Below, piece after piece: positions 46,684 through 58,126 of a stretch of 64,000 bases of DNA; position 1 is the first letter of the stretch, and each line of letters starts with the position of its first letter. This stretch comes from Euborellia annulipes (taxonomy: Eukaryota; Arthropoda; Insecta; Dermaptera; Anisolabididae), in assembly GCA_023213315.1 (NCBI GenBank), contig JAKCPI010003142.1, positions 62,001 to 126,000 of the forward strand. Reading direction: 5' to 3'. The position numbers were made by a program, and so were the translations under genes. The notes under the pieces were generated by a model. That model saw only the letters and a program-made list of their open reading frames with translations, did not search any database and was not told where the DNA came from.

Positions 46684-46898
46684 TTGAATTTTAATCGCAA
46701 GGTTAAAATTAAATTAAATTAAAAAAAAAAATATTTCGATATTAAACTTGGTTTTTGATTCAAGGAAAAAATTCAATATAAACAAATTGGGAATTTGCCC
46801 CTCTTCATTTTGTGATTTTTCAAGAATCATTGAGAAAATTTAATAAGTTTTTTTTATCAGATGTGATATATTTATTATGTGCAAATCGTATTTTATTA

Positions 46899-47034
46899 GG
46901 ACTGTTCGATTAAACGCCCGAGGGCGTCCGGCGCATGCGCATTAAGGAAAAGCGTATTGCTTTTCGTTACCGCGCATGTGATCTTCCTCACTACGCATGC
47001 GCCGGGCGCCTACTGACTTTTAATCGAACAGACC
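46899..47034. mobile_element. TA-flanked MITE with GCGCATGCGC core
   Basis: GGACTGTTCGATTAAA to TTTTAATCGAACAGACC between TA dinucleotides (46897-46898, 47035-47036). The subterminal part (ggcgcatgcgc / gcatgcgccgggcgcc) extends the inverted repeat. Tc1/mariner-like by its TA target. Confidence 0.75.
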
Positions 47035-47039
47035 TATTT

Positions 47040-49010
47040 TGTTTTAACCCAGGGATTCCCCAAATGGAAACTGCTGCTCTGAAATTGACTACCGTGATAG
47101 ATAGACCAAGTTTTTAAACAAAAATGTTTAAGAACCACTTTATTAAGTGAAAAACAGCCTGGGAGTATAGGAATTTTATAAATATTTACATTATATTTAT
47201 TTACTCATGCGAAATTATTCGCTTCTCTATTATTACTAATTTTCTTTTTAATTTATATAAAAAAAAATCCAAATAATGTTTGATTATAAATTTAATTAAA
47301 TGAAATGATCAACACCTTAAACACAAACAATTCATTTTTTTTAATTCATTCATTCATTGAACCGCCTTTCATTTGATTATTTTCAAATTTTCTTTAAATT
47401 TCTAGATCCGGCTCTTGAAATGGGCTTAGCTGCTTAGAGGAATAAGGGCTTTCTCATTTCAAGCTTTATTAATTGTCTTTTTGTGTTACTCAACCTCAAA
47501 ATTTGTAAAATTCAGAATTTGAGGAAATTTGTTATTATTAATCATTTTTTATTATTTCACTTGTAAATATGAAAATTTTATATATATGTTTAAAAATTTA
47601 TTTTTTATTGACTTAAAGATATATTTTTATAAGATGTACTTTATAAATTAATTAAAAATTTGTTTCAATATATTTTAAAAATTGATATATAATGTACTCT
47701 TTTTAAATTATTTATTATATATTCTATTACTCTCTCAAAAATTATATATTAAATATAAAAATACTTTATTTTAATCCTTTTCTTTCATTAAACTATATTA
47801 TTGTATAAATATATATGTAAAATAAAAAGTATCATAAATTTTTTTTTTATAATTTTAAAATTCAAAAATGACCTAACTAAAAAAAAATTTTGTAATAGAA
47901 AAAAATTAATCTTATATTTAAGAGGTTGAGAATCACATGCTCTAATTTACCTGCTTGGTTTTGTTAGTAAAAAAAAAATATGCAATTTCATATCTATTTT
48001 AAAATTTTCTTTTTCTATATGCATGAAATCTTTTTTTTTTAATCCAAATTTTTTTATATATGCTCTCTTATTTTTTTTTAATTCTTACTTATAATTAAAT
48101 GCAATTGCCATAAAATTTACACCTAACTCAAAGTGACACCTCTTAAAAATAGAAAAACTCGATTATTTTTAATAATCACAGAGATTGATATAAATACCAG
48201 TTGTTATAGGCAATATTAATTATTTATTTCAATTTTCTCTTTATATATTTGAAATTTTTACATTAAAGTTCGTCTTTTTATTTCCTTTTGAGGTTTTTCG
48301 GACTTGCTTGATGGTATTGGAGAATTTTATTTATTTATTTTTTTTTTTTAATACTACATATAATTATAAATCAGTAGATTTTTCCTAATACGAGCAAATC
48401 ATTTTATATAATTAGTGATCGATTTATTTAAATGTCTCGCTAAAAAAAGACAAAAATCCTAAATAATGTTGAAATTCATTTAATTATGTGAATTTATAGT
48501 TGGAGAATATTTAAAAATGAAGAAAAATAATAGTAGCTAGAATATATAAATTTAAAAGAAAAAAACTGTTCTTATTCTTGCTGCTATTCTTTTTTTTTTA
48601 TTTTTAATCTGATAATTTATAAAATAACCAACTAAGCGAATCTAATGAAAATATTATATTAGTTCAATTGATCCTTTAAATTCAATTTTTTAGTCAGTTT
48701 CTTTTCATTTTTTCTTAAAATTCTCGTTTCTACAAAAATAATACCATATCAACGAATGAAAGAAGAAATTGAATGATTTATTTAAAACAAAATTTAAAAA
48801 GACTCTCTATTTTATCCAGGACAAGACTTTTTGGGGATTCGGTCTGGTGATGGTCCTGCTTTTTTGTCTTTGGTTCATTTGTTGGTGGAGTTCAACAAAA
48901 TCTAGACTTGGAAGTTTACTCAATTCCTTTAAGGAGTTGTAAATTAAAACAAAATTATTTTGTTTTAAAATGGTGTAACGAGTAAATTTTCAAGTCGACA
49001 ATTTTACTTC
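47040..49010. other. AT-rich sequence, nothing recognised
   Basis: Strongly AT-rich with T runs; no repeats I can align. Confidence 0.5.
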
Positions 49011-49019
49011 GAAATCTAT

Positions 49020-49280
49020 ATCTATTCTCTAAGCAAAAACGTTAACATTTAACATCTGAAATCAGCGTTAATTCATTTTAGCACCTCCTTGCCTCAAATG
49101 GCTATTCTATAAGCAAAAACTTTAACGTCAAAGCGTTAACATTTAGTCACTAGTGTTAAAAATTAATGTCAAGTCTTTAATATTTTAGATAATACCGTTT
49201 TTTAACGCTGGTGTAATATTTTATTTTTTTAACAATCAATTTAAGATGTTAAATTTTAACGTCTCTTTTTAGAGACCTGA
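49020..49280. mobile_element. MITE of the CTATTCTATAARCAAAA family
   Basis: Two left-end-like starts (tattctctaagcaaaaacgt and tattctataagcaaaaactt) and a right end taaattttaacgtctctttt. Related to 2628-3222. Confidence 0.45.
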
Positions 49281-51160
49281 GTCTCTGTTAAATTCTCTCG
49301 ATATACCAAAATATCTCTGTTCTCCCTTGCTTTTAAATGATTTTCATCTCTCTATCATTCTATCTTTTGGAAATTATTTTTTTCCAGGGTTGCTGATTCT
49401 TCTCCGTCTTAATTACACTGCATCGTGATTTCCGACAGGATTTTCATCTCCATCTACGATGCAGAAATATTTGAGACATAAAATGAACTTATCAAAATGA
49501 AAAGTATTAGAATATATATTTATAAATGAGGCTTACATATTTATATTTGTATATTCTAATAGAAATATTTTCTGTTTAATATATGTATATCTAACAAAAT
49601 TGATTTTTTTGTGTGATTAATGAAGATGAAAATAGCACACATTTAACTCTTAACTCTCACCAATTGATCACCAAATTCTCACCACCACGAAGACTTTCAG
49701 TGGCTGAAATGATGACGAGGACACTTCTTCAGTCAAGTGATAAAGACCCTCCCGCGTCGCATCGTGTGTCTTCACGTCAACAGTTCCTTTTCTTATTTCT
49801 TCTTAATTAGTGTTTACATTAAATTTGTTCAGATAATTTTCGCTAAAATCTTAAAAAGCGGCGCGTTAAAGATATAAATAAATTTATAAAGAAGAATTGA
49901 TTTCTTCTAAAAAAAAAATTAACATTTTATTTCGGAGGATTATCACATGTTTAAAAAAAAAAAGTTACCGAAATATTTTACAAATAAAATGGATAATCGG
50001 GTTGCATTAGATATGTGCAATATATATATACAGTTATCAAATGAAATTTTTTTATATTGGAGATTAAAAATCATAATTATTGTGCGTCCTCGAATTTTGT
50101 ACTTTAGAAAAAAAAATGATTTTTTAGACAAGAAATATAGTAGATAAAATATATATATTATAAATATATACAGCAACAGAAATCATGACAATATATTACC
50201 TTAAACAAGTCCGGAAAGAGTTGTATTTTTTTAATATTACACTGTTGACTTTTTAAAAAATAAAAAAATTAATCAAATTAATAGTTAACGAATAATGTAA
50301 TTAATATAATGCCTTTAACTTAAAGTACAAAATTGAGGCTAAAAAGTATGCAATCGTTGTTATAAATAATGTTGTTTACACTTAAATTTTTAAAATATCC
50401 TACACCTATTTATTAAAATAACAGAAATCAACCCGGAAATGCGATCCACCACAGGTACACACATTAACACGCATATATATACCAATTCAGTAATCACTTG
50501 AAAGAGTACTTTTATTTAATAATTTATCTAATATGTTATATATATTGAATTTTTGTTTATTTTTTTTTGTTATTTGCATTCCATCGATCTTCAGGTGGAA
50601 GGGATTCAAAGGGCATCTTTGAGTTAATTTCGGGTTCATCCCGGAGAGCCCCTGAGGGGGCCCAAATTTAGATTTATTATTTCATTAAGATTTCAATTAT
50701 ATATATATATATAAATATATATATTTTATTATTAATATTATTTTACATTAATCTATATTATTGAGTAGTTTACTTTAATGATGAATGATGTATTGTTTTG
50801 TTGTGTTCACGAATAATTTTGTTAATAATTTTTTTTTTTTTTTTTAATTTTATTATTTTTTTTATGGCAGCAACGCCCTTTTTTGGGACATTCCATTCTG
50901 TGCCTGAATATAACTATAGATGTATATATATTTGTATTTATATGTAAAAAAAAACTAATTTTTTAAAGATAAATTTTAATTTTAAAAATATATAATATAT
51001 TTAAAATGTTAATCAAAAAGACATTTTTAATATTCTTGGATAGGATACCGATCAGAAAAACTTGTGGAAAATAGTTTTTTTTTTTTATAATAGTAAATCT
51101 ATTAATTGTTTCTGGCCATTCTGGATTTATTGATATAAAAAAGTTGTCTTAAAAATATTT
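49281..51160. other. AT-rich sequence with one GC-richer patch
   Basis: 50590-50665 (gatcttcaggtggaagggat ... cctgagggggcccaaa) and 49680-49790 are GC-richer and unexplained. No domain in the 65-residue frame at 49613-49810. Confidence 0.4.
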
Positions 51161-51167
51161 ATTATGC

Positions 51168-51318
51168 TGGGGGTTAGGGTTCGCATCCCGTCTCATCCGA
51201 CAAAAATTTATTTCAATTGAATTGGCTACGAATCAATTGAAATAAATAGGTAGGGATCTAAATGGCCTCCGATGCCGAAAAATACTTTCTACCTATAAAT
51301 TAATGAAAAAAAAAAAAA
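51168..51318 (+). repeat. SINE-B, 5'-truncated
   Basis: Begins at gggttcgcatcccgtctcat (B box) and runs through aatggcctccgatgccgaaa to an A tail. Confidence 0.75.
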
Positions 51319-51350
51319 TTCAGTAGCTTTATCAGTTCACTTATAGTTTT

Positions 51351-51405
51351 TTACTTTCTCTTACCTCTATATATATGTTAATATATAGAGAGAGAAAGTA
51401 TTGGA
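51351..51405 (+). mobile_element. Family T terminal fragment
   Basis: ttactttctcttacctctat and tatagagagagaaagtattg: only the hairpin end remains. Confidence 0.65.
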
Positions 51406-51664
51406 TTGGTCTTTATATAAATCGTTTGGGAATATTTTTTTTGGATATTAAACAAAATTTCTTTAACTGCCTGGTTTGGGAAACTTAAAATAAAAAAAAA
51501 TGATGGAACTATTAATTTTTACACAATAGATAGAAAAGAGTCATTGCATTGTATTTTTGTACTAACAAATTATGTATAAAATTACACACCAAATGACAAC
51601 TCCATATTTGACTCAATTCTTATTACATTCGAGTCCATACTCTCGACTTTTGAACTGAGGATGG

Positions 51665-51715
51665 CTTTATTTCATTAAAACCGAAACTGTTTCCTTAACA
51701 GAGAGCTTAATTTTA
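51665..51715 (+). other. CTGAGGA-hairpin-GAAAC motif copy
   Basis: CTGAGGATGGCTTTATTTCA ... AAAACCGAAACTG; a GGcTTTa/taAAaCC stem is possible. Confidence 0.5.
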
Positions 51716-51824
51716 ATTTCTTGGAGACTGATTACCTGGCTGCACGCTCCTTTTCTATCTATTATTTAAATACAACAGCCACTTTATTTCTTCAAATTCA
51801 TTACTAATTTTGTTCAAATCTTAG

Positions 51825-51912
51825 GCAACATTTGGTATCCAAATTATTTATAAATTAATATTTATTGGACTGTCTGGGGACCGAACCCACGCCCCTTGGC
51901 TTATCGGTTAAA
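51825..51912 (-). repeat. SINE-A head fragment
   Basis: catttggtatccaaattatt, ggactgtctggggaccgaac and ccacgccccttggctta. Confidence 0.6.
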
Positions 51913-52119
51913 GTCCCTTCAAAACTACATAATAGAGACAACCGTTACATTCGTATTACTTATGTTAAAATATTTCAATACAATTTTCCAATAATTTCAT
52001 CATATCTTTCTAAATTTTTATCCACTTAATTCAATGCGAATTTAATAGTCGATAATGATATTCAGACTTGTTCATGAACTTAAGGAAAGAAAGATTAAAA
52101 ATTTTTGGAGTTTGGTATT

Positions 52120-52261
52120 TGTAAAAATTACAAAGTTTCGGCCACTCATTCTGTGAACTTCAGCTAAGATTACAAAGAATATCACAGATGTAACAACCTT
52201 TGTAATCTTAGCTGAGGAAGACCACAGAATGAGTGGCCAAAACGTTGTAATTTTTACAAAT
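52120..52261. mobile_element. Foldback element with CTGAGGA-hairpin-AAACGTT motif
   Basis: Arms 52120-52177 and 52198-52261 around a 20-bp loop. Right arm: CTGAGGAAGACCAC...GTGGCCAAAACGTT. Confidence 0.85.
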
Positions 52262-52269
52262 GATTAACA

Positions 52270-55160
52270 ACAATCCATAATTTCTCCTTTGTTTTTATTT
52301 ATTTGTCTAAATTAGATCAATTTGGACATTCTATTTGCCTTCAAAAATTAATAAAAGTTTTTTTTAATTAAAATTGATCTTTTTTTTTATGTTTATATCA
52401 GTATAAATAAATTTATATATATATCTATATCGTACATGATGAGTCTTCTGTGTTCTGAATGTTTTAATGAATGCTAATTATTGAATGTCTGACTGTATGT
52501 TTGTATGTTTATGAGCGAGTAATGAAATATATGTCTGTACTTGTGTGTGCGTCTCATCTTTTCTCATTTTCACTTAATTTGGTGGTGGATCTTCTTTAAA
52601 TGCATTCTAACAAACTTTTTTTTTTGATTAGTTGTTACGTGCTGATATAATTTATAAGAATAAAAATAAAAAAAAAAAGCTGTATGAAGCATGAACTCAT
52701 CTGCCCTCTCTCCCCTCTACTATTAAAAAAAATGCTTCGGGAATTCAGTAAAAAAAATTATAGTTAGACACCCACCTTGATTGAATCTGAGAAATATTAT
52801 TTGTTTTTAAGAATTTGAGAGTAGTTACGCAAACTTATTATATTTCATAGTCGTTAGGATATAAAAAAATATTATTCAGGATATATATACAAAGAGTGTG
52901 AAGGAACATTAAAAATTAAAATTATATATTTATTTATTATTATTTTTTTTTTGAATAAAATTTTGTGTAAATTAGGACCCGATCGAAACAAGATGTTTAA
53001 CCGAATTTCGGCTTCAATTTTAGTTTCGACCGAAACCGTAACCGAAACATGTTTTAAACTTTTTCTTAAAATTTCCTATACAAAATTCATATCATTTTAC
53101 CTTTTTTTTTCAATAAATTTTCTCTCGTGACTCAAATAATCACTCTATTTTGCGAAAATCATTCGATTTTTTTTGCGGTATACGAGTCCCATCCCATCTT
53201 TTTCGGCTGAAAACAAAACCAGGATTTTTGGCCGAAACCGGAAAATTCGGTCGCTTCCTAGTTTAAATTTAAAAAGCTGCCGAAGTCCTTGAATATATAA
53301 AACACACTTAAAATTATTTTGTATATATCTTTTGAATTTTATTTTAATTTTTTTTTTTTTTTTAGATATATAAATAATATTCTCTCAAGACACTGCCATA
53401 TATTAACAAAACTAGATGCCCATTTTTTTGAAGTTTGCACTACTTTCAATTTCTTAATAATTCTTTATATTTATAAAATAATAAAATACAAATGGTATAT
53501 ATATAAATATATTAAAAAAAAAATCAAATGTGAATATTTTTTTTAATTTTTTTTTTTAATATTATAAATATATATATATAAAAGCTATTTACTGTTTTTA
53601 CAAAAAAAAAAGAAATGTACCTTCTGGATATATCGTCCTTATGTCGGCAGAGCCCTTCAGGCAGGCTTCCGCCCTCCTTCCTTAAGAATTGTGATGTAAT
53701 ATTGTACAGATATTTTGAAATGTTATGAGAACTATATATTTATATATATAGAGAAAGAGATTTATATATATTTTCTTGTGATCCCGGTCCGGTGGTTGGC
53801 GGGCTTGCAAACTTTTTTTTTTATTTTTCTTTTTTTGGGGCGGCTCTGTCGGCGCAAATAGATTATAATTGAATGTTAATTGAAAAGTGCTTTAAAAATT
53901 GTTTAATAAGATAAATATATATATATAATATATAAGTATATACATAAAATAAACCTCTTCATGTGTATATTTATATAAAGATGGTTGAAAATGTCGACAT
54001 TTAAAAAAAAAAGTATTCGTTGATGTTGATAAATAAGTGCATTTCCTCTCTTTCTCTCTCTCTCTTTCTCTCCCACTTTTTAATCCTTTTTCCTGTTTCC
54101 TTTTCTTTTTTTCGCCCACTCCTTGAGTCCATCACAGATTTTCTACAATATATATATATAAATATTATATTATCTATTATAAATAAGGTTTTAATTTTTG
54201 TTACCTCAAACGAGTTGTTGAATCACCTCATGAATTAATTATATTTAAAAAAAAAAAAAATAATAATGATTGTAAATATAGAGAGAAGTTATCTTTGAAG
54301 ATATTGCTATATTGTTTGTACAAAAAATGTTTGTTACCTATCCGTTGTACGGATAAGTAAAATTAATCAATTTATAAAGTAAATAAAGAAAAAAAAAATT
54401 ATAAAATTTTTTTTTGGAAGTGTCGTTTCAACTAATATTTTTCAAAAAAAAAAACAAAAAAAAAAAGTGATTTTATTTTTTAATAAAAATAGAAATGTAT
54501 ATTTTATATTTTTTAATTAGTTTAATTTTAGCATATATAAATATAATAGCTCAAGTATAAAAATATTTGAGTTAATGGTGCAAAGTGAAAAATAAATATA
54601 TTTATAGATACATAGAAAGATATTTGTTGAATCGATTCATTCCTTAAAAAAAAAGCTACAAGCGATGTAAAATGTCTGTGAAGAGTGTAGAATAAATTTG
54701 CCCGACACATTTCCAATACAAACTTTGTTTGTGTGGCGTGTCGTTTTATTCGCTCTTTCAATTACCGTCCATAATTGATTCCTTTTCCTTAAATTAATGG
54801 AAAAAAAACCTTTAAAATATTTAATTGATCTCTTTTTTGTTTATATAGAAAAAAAAAATAATAATAAAAAAAAAAAAAAAAAAAATTTTAAATGGATAAT
54901 TTGAATGCTTTCATCTATAAAATTGATTGATAAATTATAGTTAAATATTTCAGCTTAGGCTTTAAAAAAAAATTTATAAATCAAATAGTTTTTTAATAAA
55001 AATATAAGATGTAATAAAATTATTAATAGAAGCTAAAAAAATAAATACTGTAGAATATGCCTACAATAGTTATGCAGTCGGCCTTCAGCGGGCTTTGCGC
55101 CTAGTCTGCCCCTGGACTCTTCTGCAACTGGATCATATCTGGCTTATTAAAAAATATATA
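52270..55160. other. AT-rich sequence, possible transcript end near 54.4 kb
   Basis: Includes ccgaaaccgtaaccgaaaca repeats at 52990-53250 of unknown nature, a (CT)n tract at 54041-54075 and long A runs near 54.4 and 54.86 kb. No gene seen. Confidence 0.4.
54382..54387 (+). terminator. Candidate polyadenylation signal AATAAA
   Basis: The AATAAA sits in gtaaataaagaaaaaa, downstream of a TGTAAATA motif. It is the best-placed signal on the + strand after the FTZ-F1 stop. Such hexamers occur often by chance in DNA this AT-rich. Confidence 0.3.
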
Positions 55161-55236
55161 AGCAGGGCCGGTTCTTAGATTTTGACCGCACTGGACAAAA
55201 ATTTTGGCTTTTATACAATAATATACACATTTGCTA

Positions 55237-55240
<4 letters not shown>

Positions 55241-55285
<45 letters not shown>

Positions 55286-55751
55286 CATTCACACTTTTTT
55301 CTCATTCACACTCATCCCCGGGGCCTCTCAAAGAGAAATTTTCATTAAATTTTGATTTTTTAACTAAATTTTTCGGTTTTTACTTGAGCCCTGAGGGCCC
55401 CGGGGCCTCTCAAAGAGAAATTTTCATTAAATTTTTATTTTTTAACTAAATTTTTCGGTTTTTACTTGAGCCTTGAGGGCCCCGGGGCCTCAAAAAGATA
55501 AATTTTCATTAAATTTTGATTTTTTTAACTAAATTTTTCGGTTTTTATTTGAGCCCTGAGGGCCCCGGGGCCTCAAAAAGAGAAATTTTCATTAAATTTT
55601 TTTTTATAAATATATGGGGGCCAATGCCGGCTCGGGGCCTGGGGCGGACCGCCCCCCCGCCCCCCCCTCGGTACGCCACTGTATAAGACTTTGACGATAA
55701 CCTTTGTAGAGAATATATCTATTGTGGGGTCAGGCATTTCTATTTAAGCCA
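55241..55751 (-). repeat. SINE-A (TSD TTGCTACAA) carrying an insert
   Basis: Nine-base duplications at 55231-55239 and 55752-55760. T run then acattcacacttttttctca; the body resumes at gtataagactttgacgataa. About 370 bp of foreign sequence (55313-55681) lies between. Confidence 0.8.
55314..55681. repeat. Tandem repeat block, about 85-90 bp units, with MITE-like right edge
   Basis: Three to four units, each with ccccggggcctc, aaagagaaattttcattaaa, tttttcggtttttacttgag and ccctgagggcc. The block ends ccctcggtacgccactg, a hAT-like terminus. Confidence 0.7.
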
Positions 55752-55872
55752 TTGCTACAAATTAAAAAAAAAAAATAAATAAATAAATAAAGAAAAATTT
55801 TAATCAAAGTTAAAAATAAAGAACAATTTAAAAAAAATAAATATATATATATATATATTTATTTTTAAATTG

Positions 55873-55932
<60 letters not shown>

Positions 55933-56007
55933 GTATAATTATTTAAAAACTAATACATACAAAAATAATATAATCTCAAAAAAGAAATAAAATGTATGCC
56001 AATCAAA

Positions 56008-56274
56008 CAAGGGCGGATCCAGAGGTGTTTCTCGGGGGGGGGGGGTAATCTGGTGTGACTCGTGCACAGCACATTATTTTTTCATAATTTCGGTAATTTA
56101 AATGCACATTGTGTACTTGATTGGCAGAATATAAATACAAATCAAATTTTTAAGTATTAATTTTTAAAATTTTACATTAAAAATGAATTTTTTTGCGAAA
56201 AAAAGTATTTTTTCAAATCTAGGGGGGGAGGTAATTACCTCCTTTACCCCCCCCCCCCCTTGTATCCGCCCTTG
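56008..56274. mobile_element. hAT-like MITE, CAAGGGCGGATCC family (TSD CAATCAAA)
   Basis: CAAGGGCGGATCCAGAGGTG to TTGTATCCGCCCTTG; duplications CAATCAAA at 56000-56007 and 56275-56282 are perfect. Contains a family T terminus piece, taatctggtgtgactcgtgc. Confidence 0.9.
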
Positions 56275-56429
56275 CAATCAAAGTAAATATGAATCATAGA
56301 AAAAAATTTTAAAATATTTTTTTTTTCTTTTAAATTTTTTAATTCGGCGCCCCGGGCAGTTGCACAGCTTGCCCGGCCCCTTTATCCGGCCCTGTATATA
56401 AGCCCCCACATTTATCAATAAATGAATTA

Positions 56430-56654
56430 ATATTTATTTATGAATAATCGCAAACAACTTTTCTACATCTATTCTACAGGATATTATTCTAAATATATCT
56501 ACGAGTATAAAAACAAAATTGTACAAAATTAAAAAATTAATTAAATTAAATATCTTTTGGCCAAATTTGAGTACCAATTTGTAAGTAAATTTTAATAAAA
56601 ACAAAAACAAAAAAAGTTCCCACCCCCCAGGAAAAAGTTGAAATGACGCCACTG
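56430..56654 (-). mobile_element. Partial MITE, CAGTGGCGTCATTTCAAC family
   Basis: Minus orientation, starting CAGTGGCGTCATTTCAACTT at 56654. The other end is not recognised. Confidence 0.55.
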
Positions 56655-56713
56655 CCTATGAAACCTCATATTTTATTGGATACAAAATTTCTATTTAGCT
56701 CTTGGGTTGTAGT

Positions 56714-57175
56714 CAGTATAGTCATTTCAACGGGGAGGAGGGGGAACTTTTTTTCTTAAAATTTACTTACATACTATAGGCGCCGGAACTGGGGAGGGGG
56801 GGAGGGGCAAGGGTACCGGTACATAAAATTAAAATTTTAAAAAATTTGCTAGTGATTTTATCAAGTTTTTTTTTAGGCTATATAGTAAATTTGTTTTATA
56901 CTATTTGAACATATTAAATTTTAATTTTCTAAAAAATTTTTTTTTGCCTCTCCCCCCTGATTCAAATTCGTTCCGGCGCCCCTGCTTACATATACTGTAG
57001 ATAGGTATATATCTCAAATTTGACCAAAAGATATTTAATTAAATTAATTTTTTACAGTTTATATACGCGTAGATATAATTTGAAATATTTTATTTAAAAA
57101 AAATAAAAAGAATAATAAAAAAAGATCAGAGCCCTTGGGGAAGGTGGGGGGCAATGTCCTCAAATGACGCCCCTG
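56714..57175 (+). mobile_element. hAT MITE, CAGTGGCGTCATTT family (TSD GTTGTAGT), with nested MITE
   Basis: CAGTATAGTCATTTCAACGG to CAAATGACGCCCCTG; perfect duplications GTTGTAGT at 56706-56713 and 57176-57183. A related copy lies in P450 intron 9. Confidence 0.85.
56774..56984. mobile_element. hAT MITE, GGCGCCGGAAC family, nested (TSD CTTACATA)
   Basis: CTATAGGCGCCGGAACTGGG to CGTTCCGGCGCCCCTG; perfect duplications CTTACATA at 56766-56773 and 56985-56992. Inverted relative to 21741-22137. Confidence 0.9.
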
Positions 57176-57303
57176 GTTGTAGTACAGAGAAAAACGCCTC
57201 TCTTGACTTGTACTAGGGGTCAAGGGTTCTTTCCAGTACAAGCGATACAAATTTTTCTAAAGTATGGCTATCATCTAATTGAAAAAATAAGAACATCTAC
57301 ATG

Positions 57304-57691
57304 CAGCGGCGTAACTAGCCTTTGAGGGCGGAGGGGGCGAAACTCAACAAGGGCATTTTAGATGCCTTAGGGCAGGGCTGGAACTAGGAGATTTTTTAGG
57401 GGGGGGCAAAATTTAATTTGCCGCCCCTCCTTAAAATTTTTCTGCGAAATTTTTTTTTTTTTTTTTTGCGGAACCAAATTTTTCCGTCCGAAAAAATATT
57501 TTACCTTTTTTTTAGAGACGCAAAATTTGCCGCCCCCTGATATCTGCCGCCCGGGGCACGTGCACCCACTGCCCCCCCCCCCCTAGATCCGGCCCTGCCT
57601 TAGGGCGCCTATATCGGTATAGAGGGGCGCCAAAGGCTTGATGCCGGAGGGGGCGAGCGCCCCCCTTCGCCCCCACCTAGTTACGCTACTG
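57304..57691. mobile_element. hAT MITE (TSD TCTACATG) with nested MITE
   Basis: CAGCGGCGTAACTAGCC to CACCTAGTTACGCTACTG; perfect duplications TCTACATG at 57296-57303 and 57692-57699. Confidence 0.92.
57373..57597. mobile_element. hAT MITE nested in the previous one (TSD CCTTAGGG)
   Basis: CAGGGCTGGAACTAGG to CCTAGATCCGGCCCTG; perfect duplications CCTTAGGG at 57365-57372 and 57598-57605. Same family as 63116-63300. Confidence 0.92.
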
Positions 57692-57924
57692 TCTACATGG
57701 CCTCAGATGCCGAAAAAGAGCTTAGAAGAGTAATTTTTAAATAAGATAAGAAGCTTAAAGCCCAATTTTAATCCAAATCAAAATTATAAATTATATACAT
57801 TTAAAGAAATCTACAATATTATAAGTTTAAAAATAAATATCCGTAAGAATATTATCTTGGGAACGCGATCGGTGACGAAAAAGTCAGCATTGTCTTCTTG
57901 TCCGCCTTGCATTGATAATTGACT

Positions 57925-57937
57925 TGACCAATGACCT
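57925..57937 (-). promoter_or_regulatory. DR1-like nuclear-receptor half-site pair upstream of P450
   Basis: On the minus strand the sequence reads AGGTCA-T-TGGTCA: one perfect AGGTCA half-site, a one-base spacer, and a second half-site with one mismatch. It lies about 7 bp upstream of the P450 TATA box. DR1 elements bind RXR/USP, HNF4 and related receptors. Function here is inference. Confidence 0.35.
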
Positions 57938-57943
57938 AAGCTC

Positions 57944-57950
57944 TATATAA
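57944..57950 (+). promoter_or_regulatory. TATA box of the P450 gene
   Basis: TATATAA in the context ctctatataagttaaaagg, 92 bp upstream of the ATG. This predicts a start of transcription near 57975-57980 and a 5' UTR of about 65 nt. No repeat overlaps it. The position fits a compact, inducible-type arthropod promoter. Confidence 0.6.
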
Positions 57951-58041
57951 GTTAAAAGGGAGATAAGGCCCTCCTTTATTCTCCATTTGAGTACATCCTT
58001 CATTTTCCTAAAGAATAGTTTCCATCCAAAAGCAGAGCGAG

Positions 58042-58126
58042 ATGATTTCCATCACACTCGTCCTCGTTGTGATCATCTTCTCGCTGTCTTTTTATGCCTT
58101 TTCGAGACCAAGACATTTCCCACCAG
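58042..58126 (+). CDS. P450 exon 1: signal anchor
   Basis: Encodes [20 protein letters not shown] then SRPRHFPPG. This is an uncleaved membrane anchor followed by a basic stop-transfer patch and the proline hinge. The start ATG has gcgag before it and is the first in-frame ATG after the TATA box. Donor cag|gtaaga, phase 1. Confidence 0.93.

Larger units (their letters stand above)
46120..54387 (+). other. Possible long FTZ-F1 3' UTR
   Basis: No coding exon follows the FTZ-F1 stop until the P450 at 58042. The first strong mRNA 3'-end-like sequence I see is an AATAAA at 54382-54387 followed by an A run, with a Pumilio-like TGTAAATA at about 54270. GC-richer patches at 50.58-50.66, 53.63-53.68 and 53.78-53.87 kb stand out from the AT background and carry no repeat I recognise. 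An unbroken UTR to this point is inference; earlier sites or separate noncoding transcripts are equally possible. SINE-B copies lie inside. Confidence 0.3.
55163..56394. mobile_element. hAT element of 1.2 kb (TSD TATATAAG) with nested insertions
   Basis: CAGGGCCGGTTCTTAG to TTTATCCGGCCCTG, with perfect duplications TATATAAG at 55155-55162 and 56395-56402. Inside are SINE-A 55241-55751, an (AT)n tract 55843-55930 and MITE 56008-56274. Confidence 0.85.

Noticed and set aside
55231..55449. ORF starting in a poly-T tract
   Set aside because: It reads a SINE T run into tandem repeats; no protein family.
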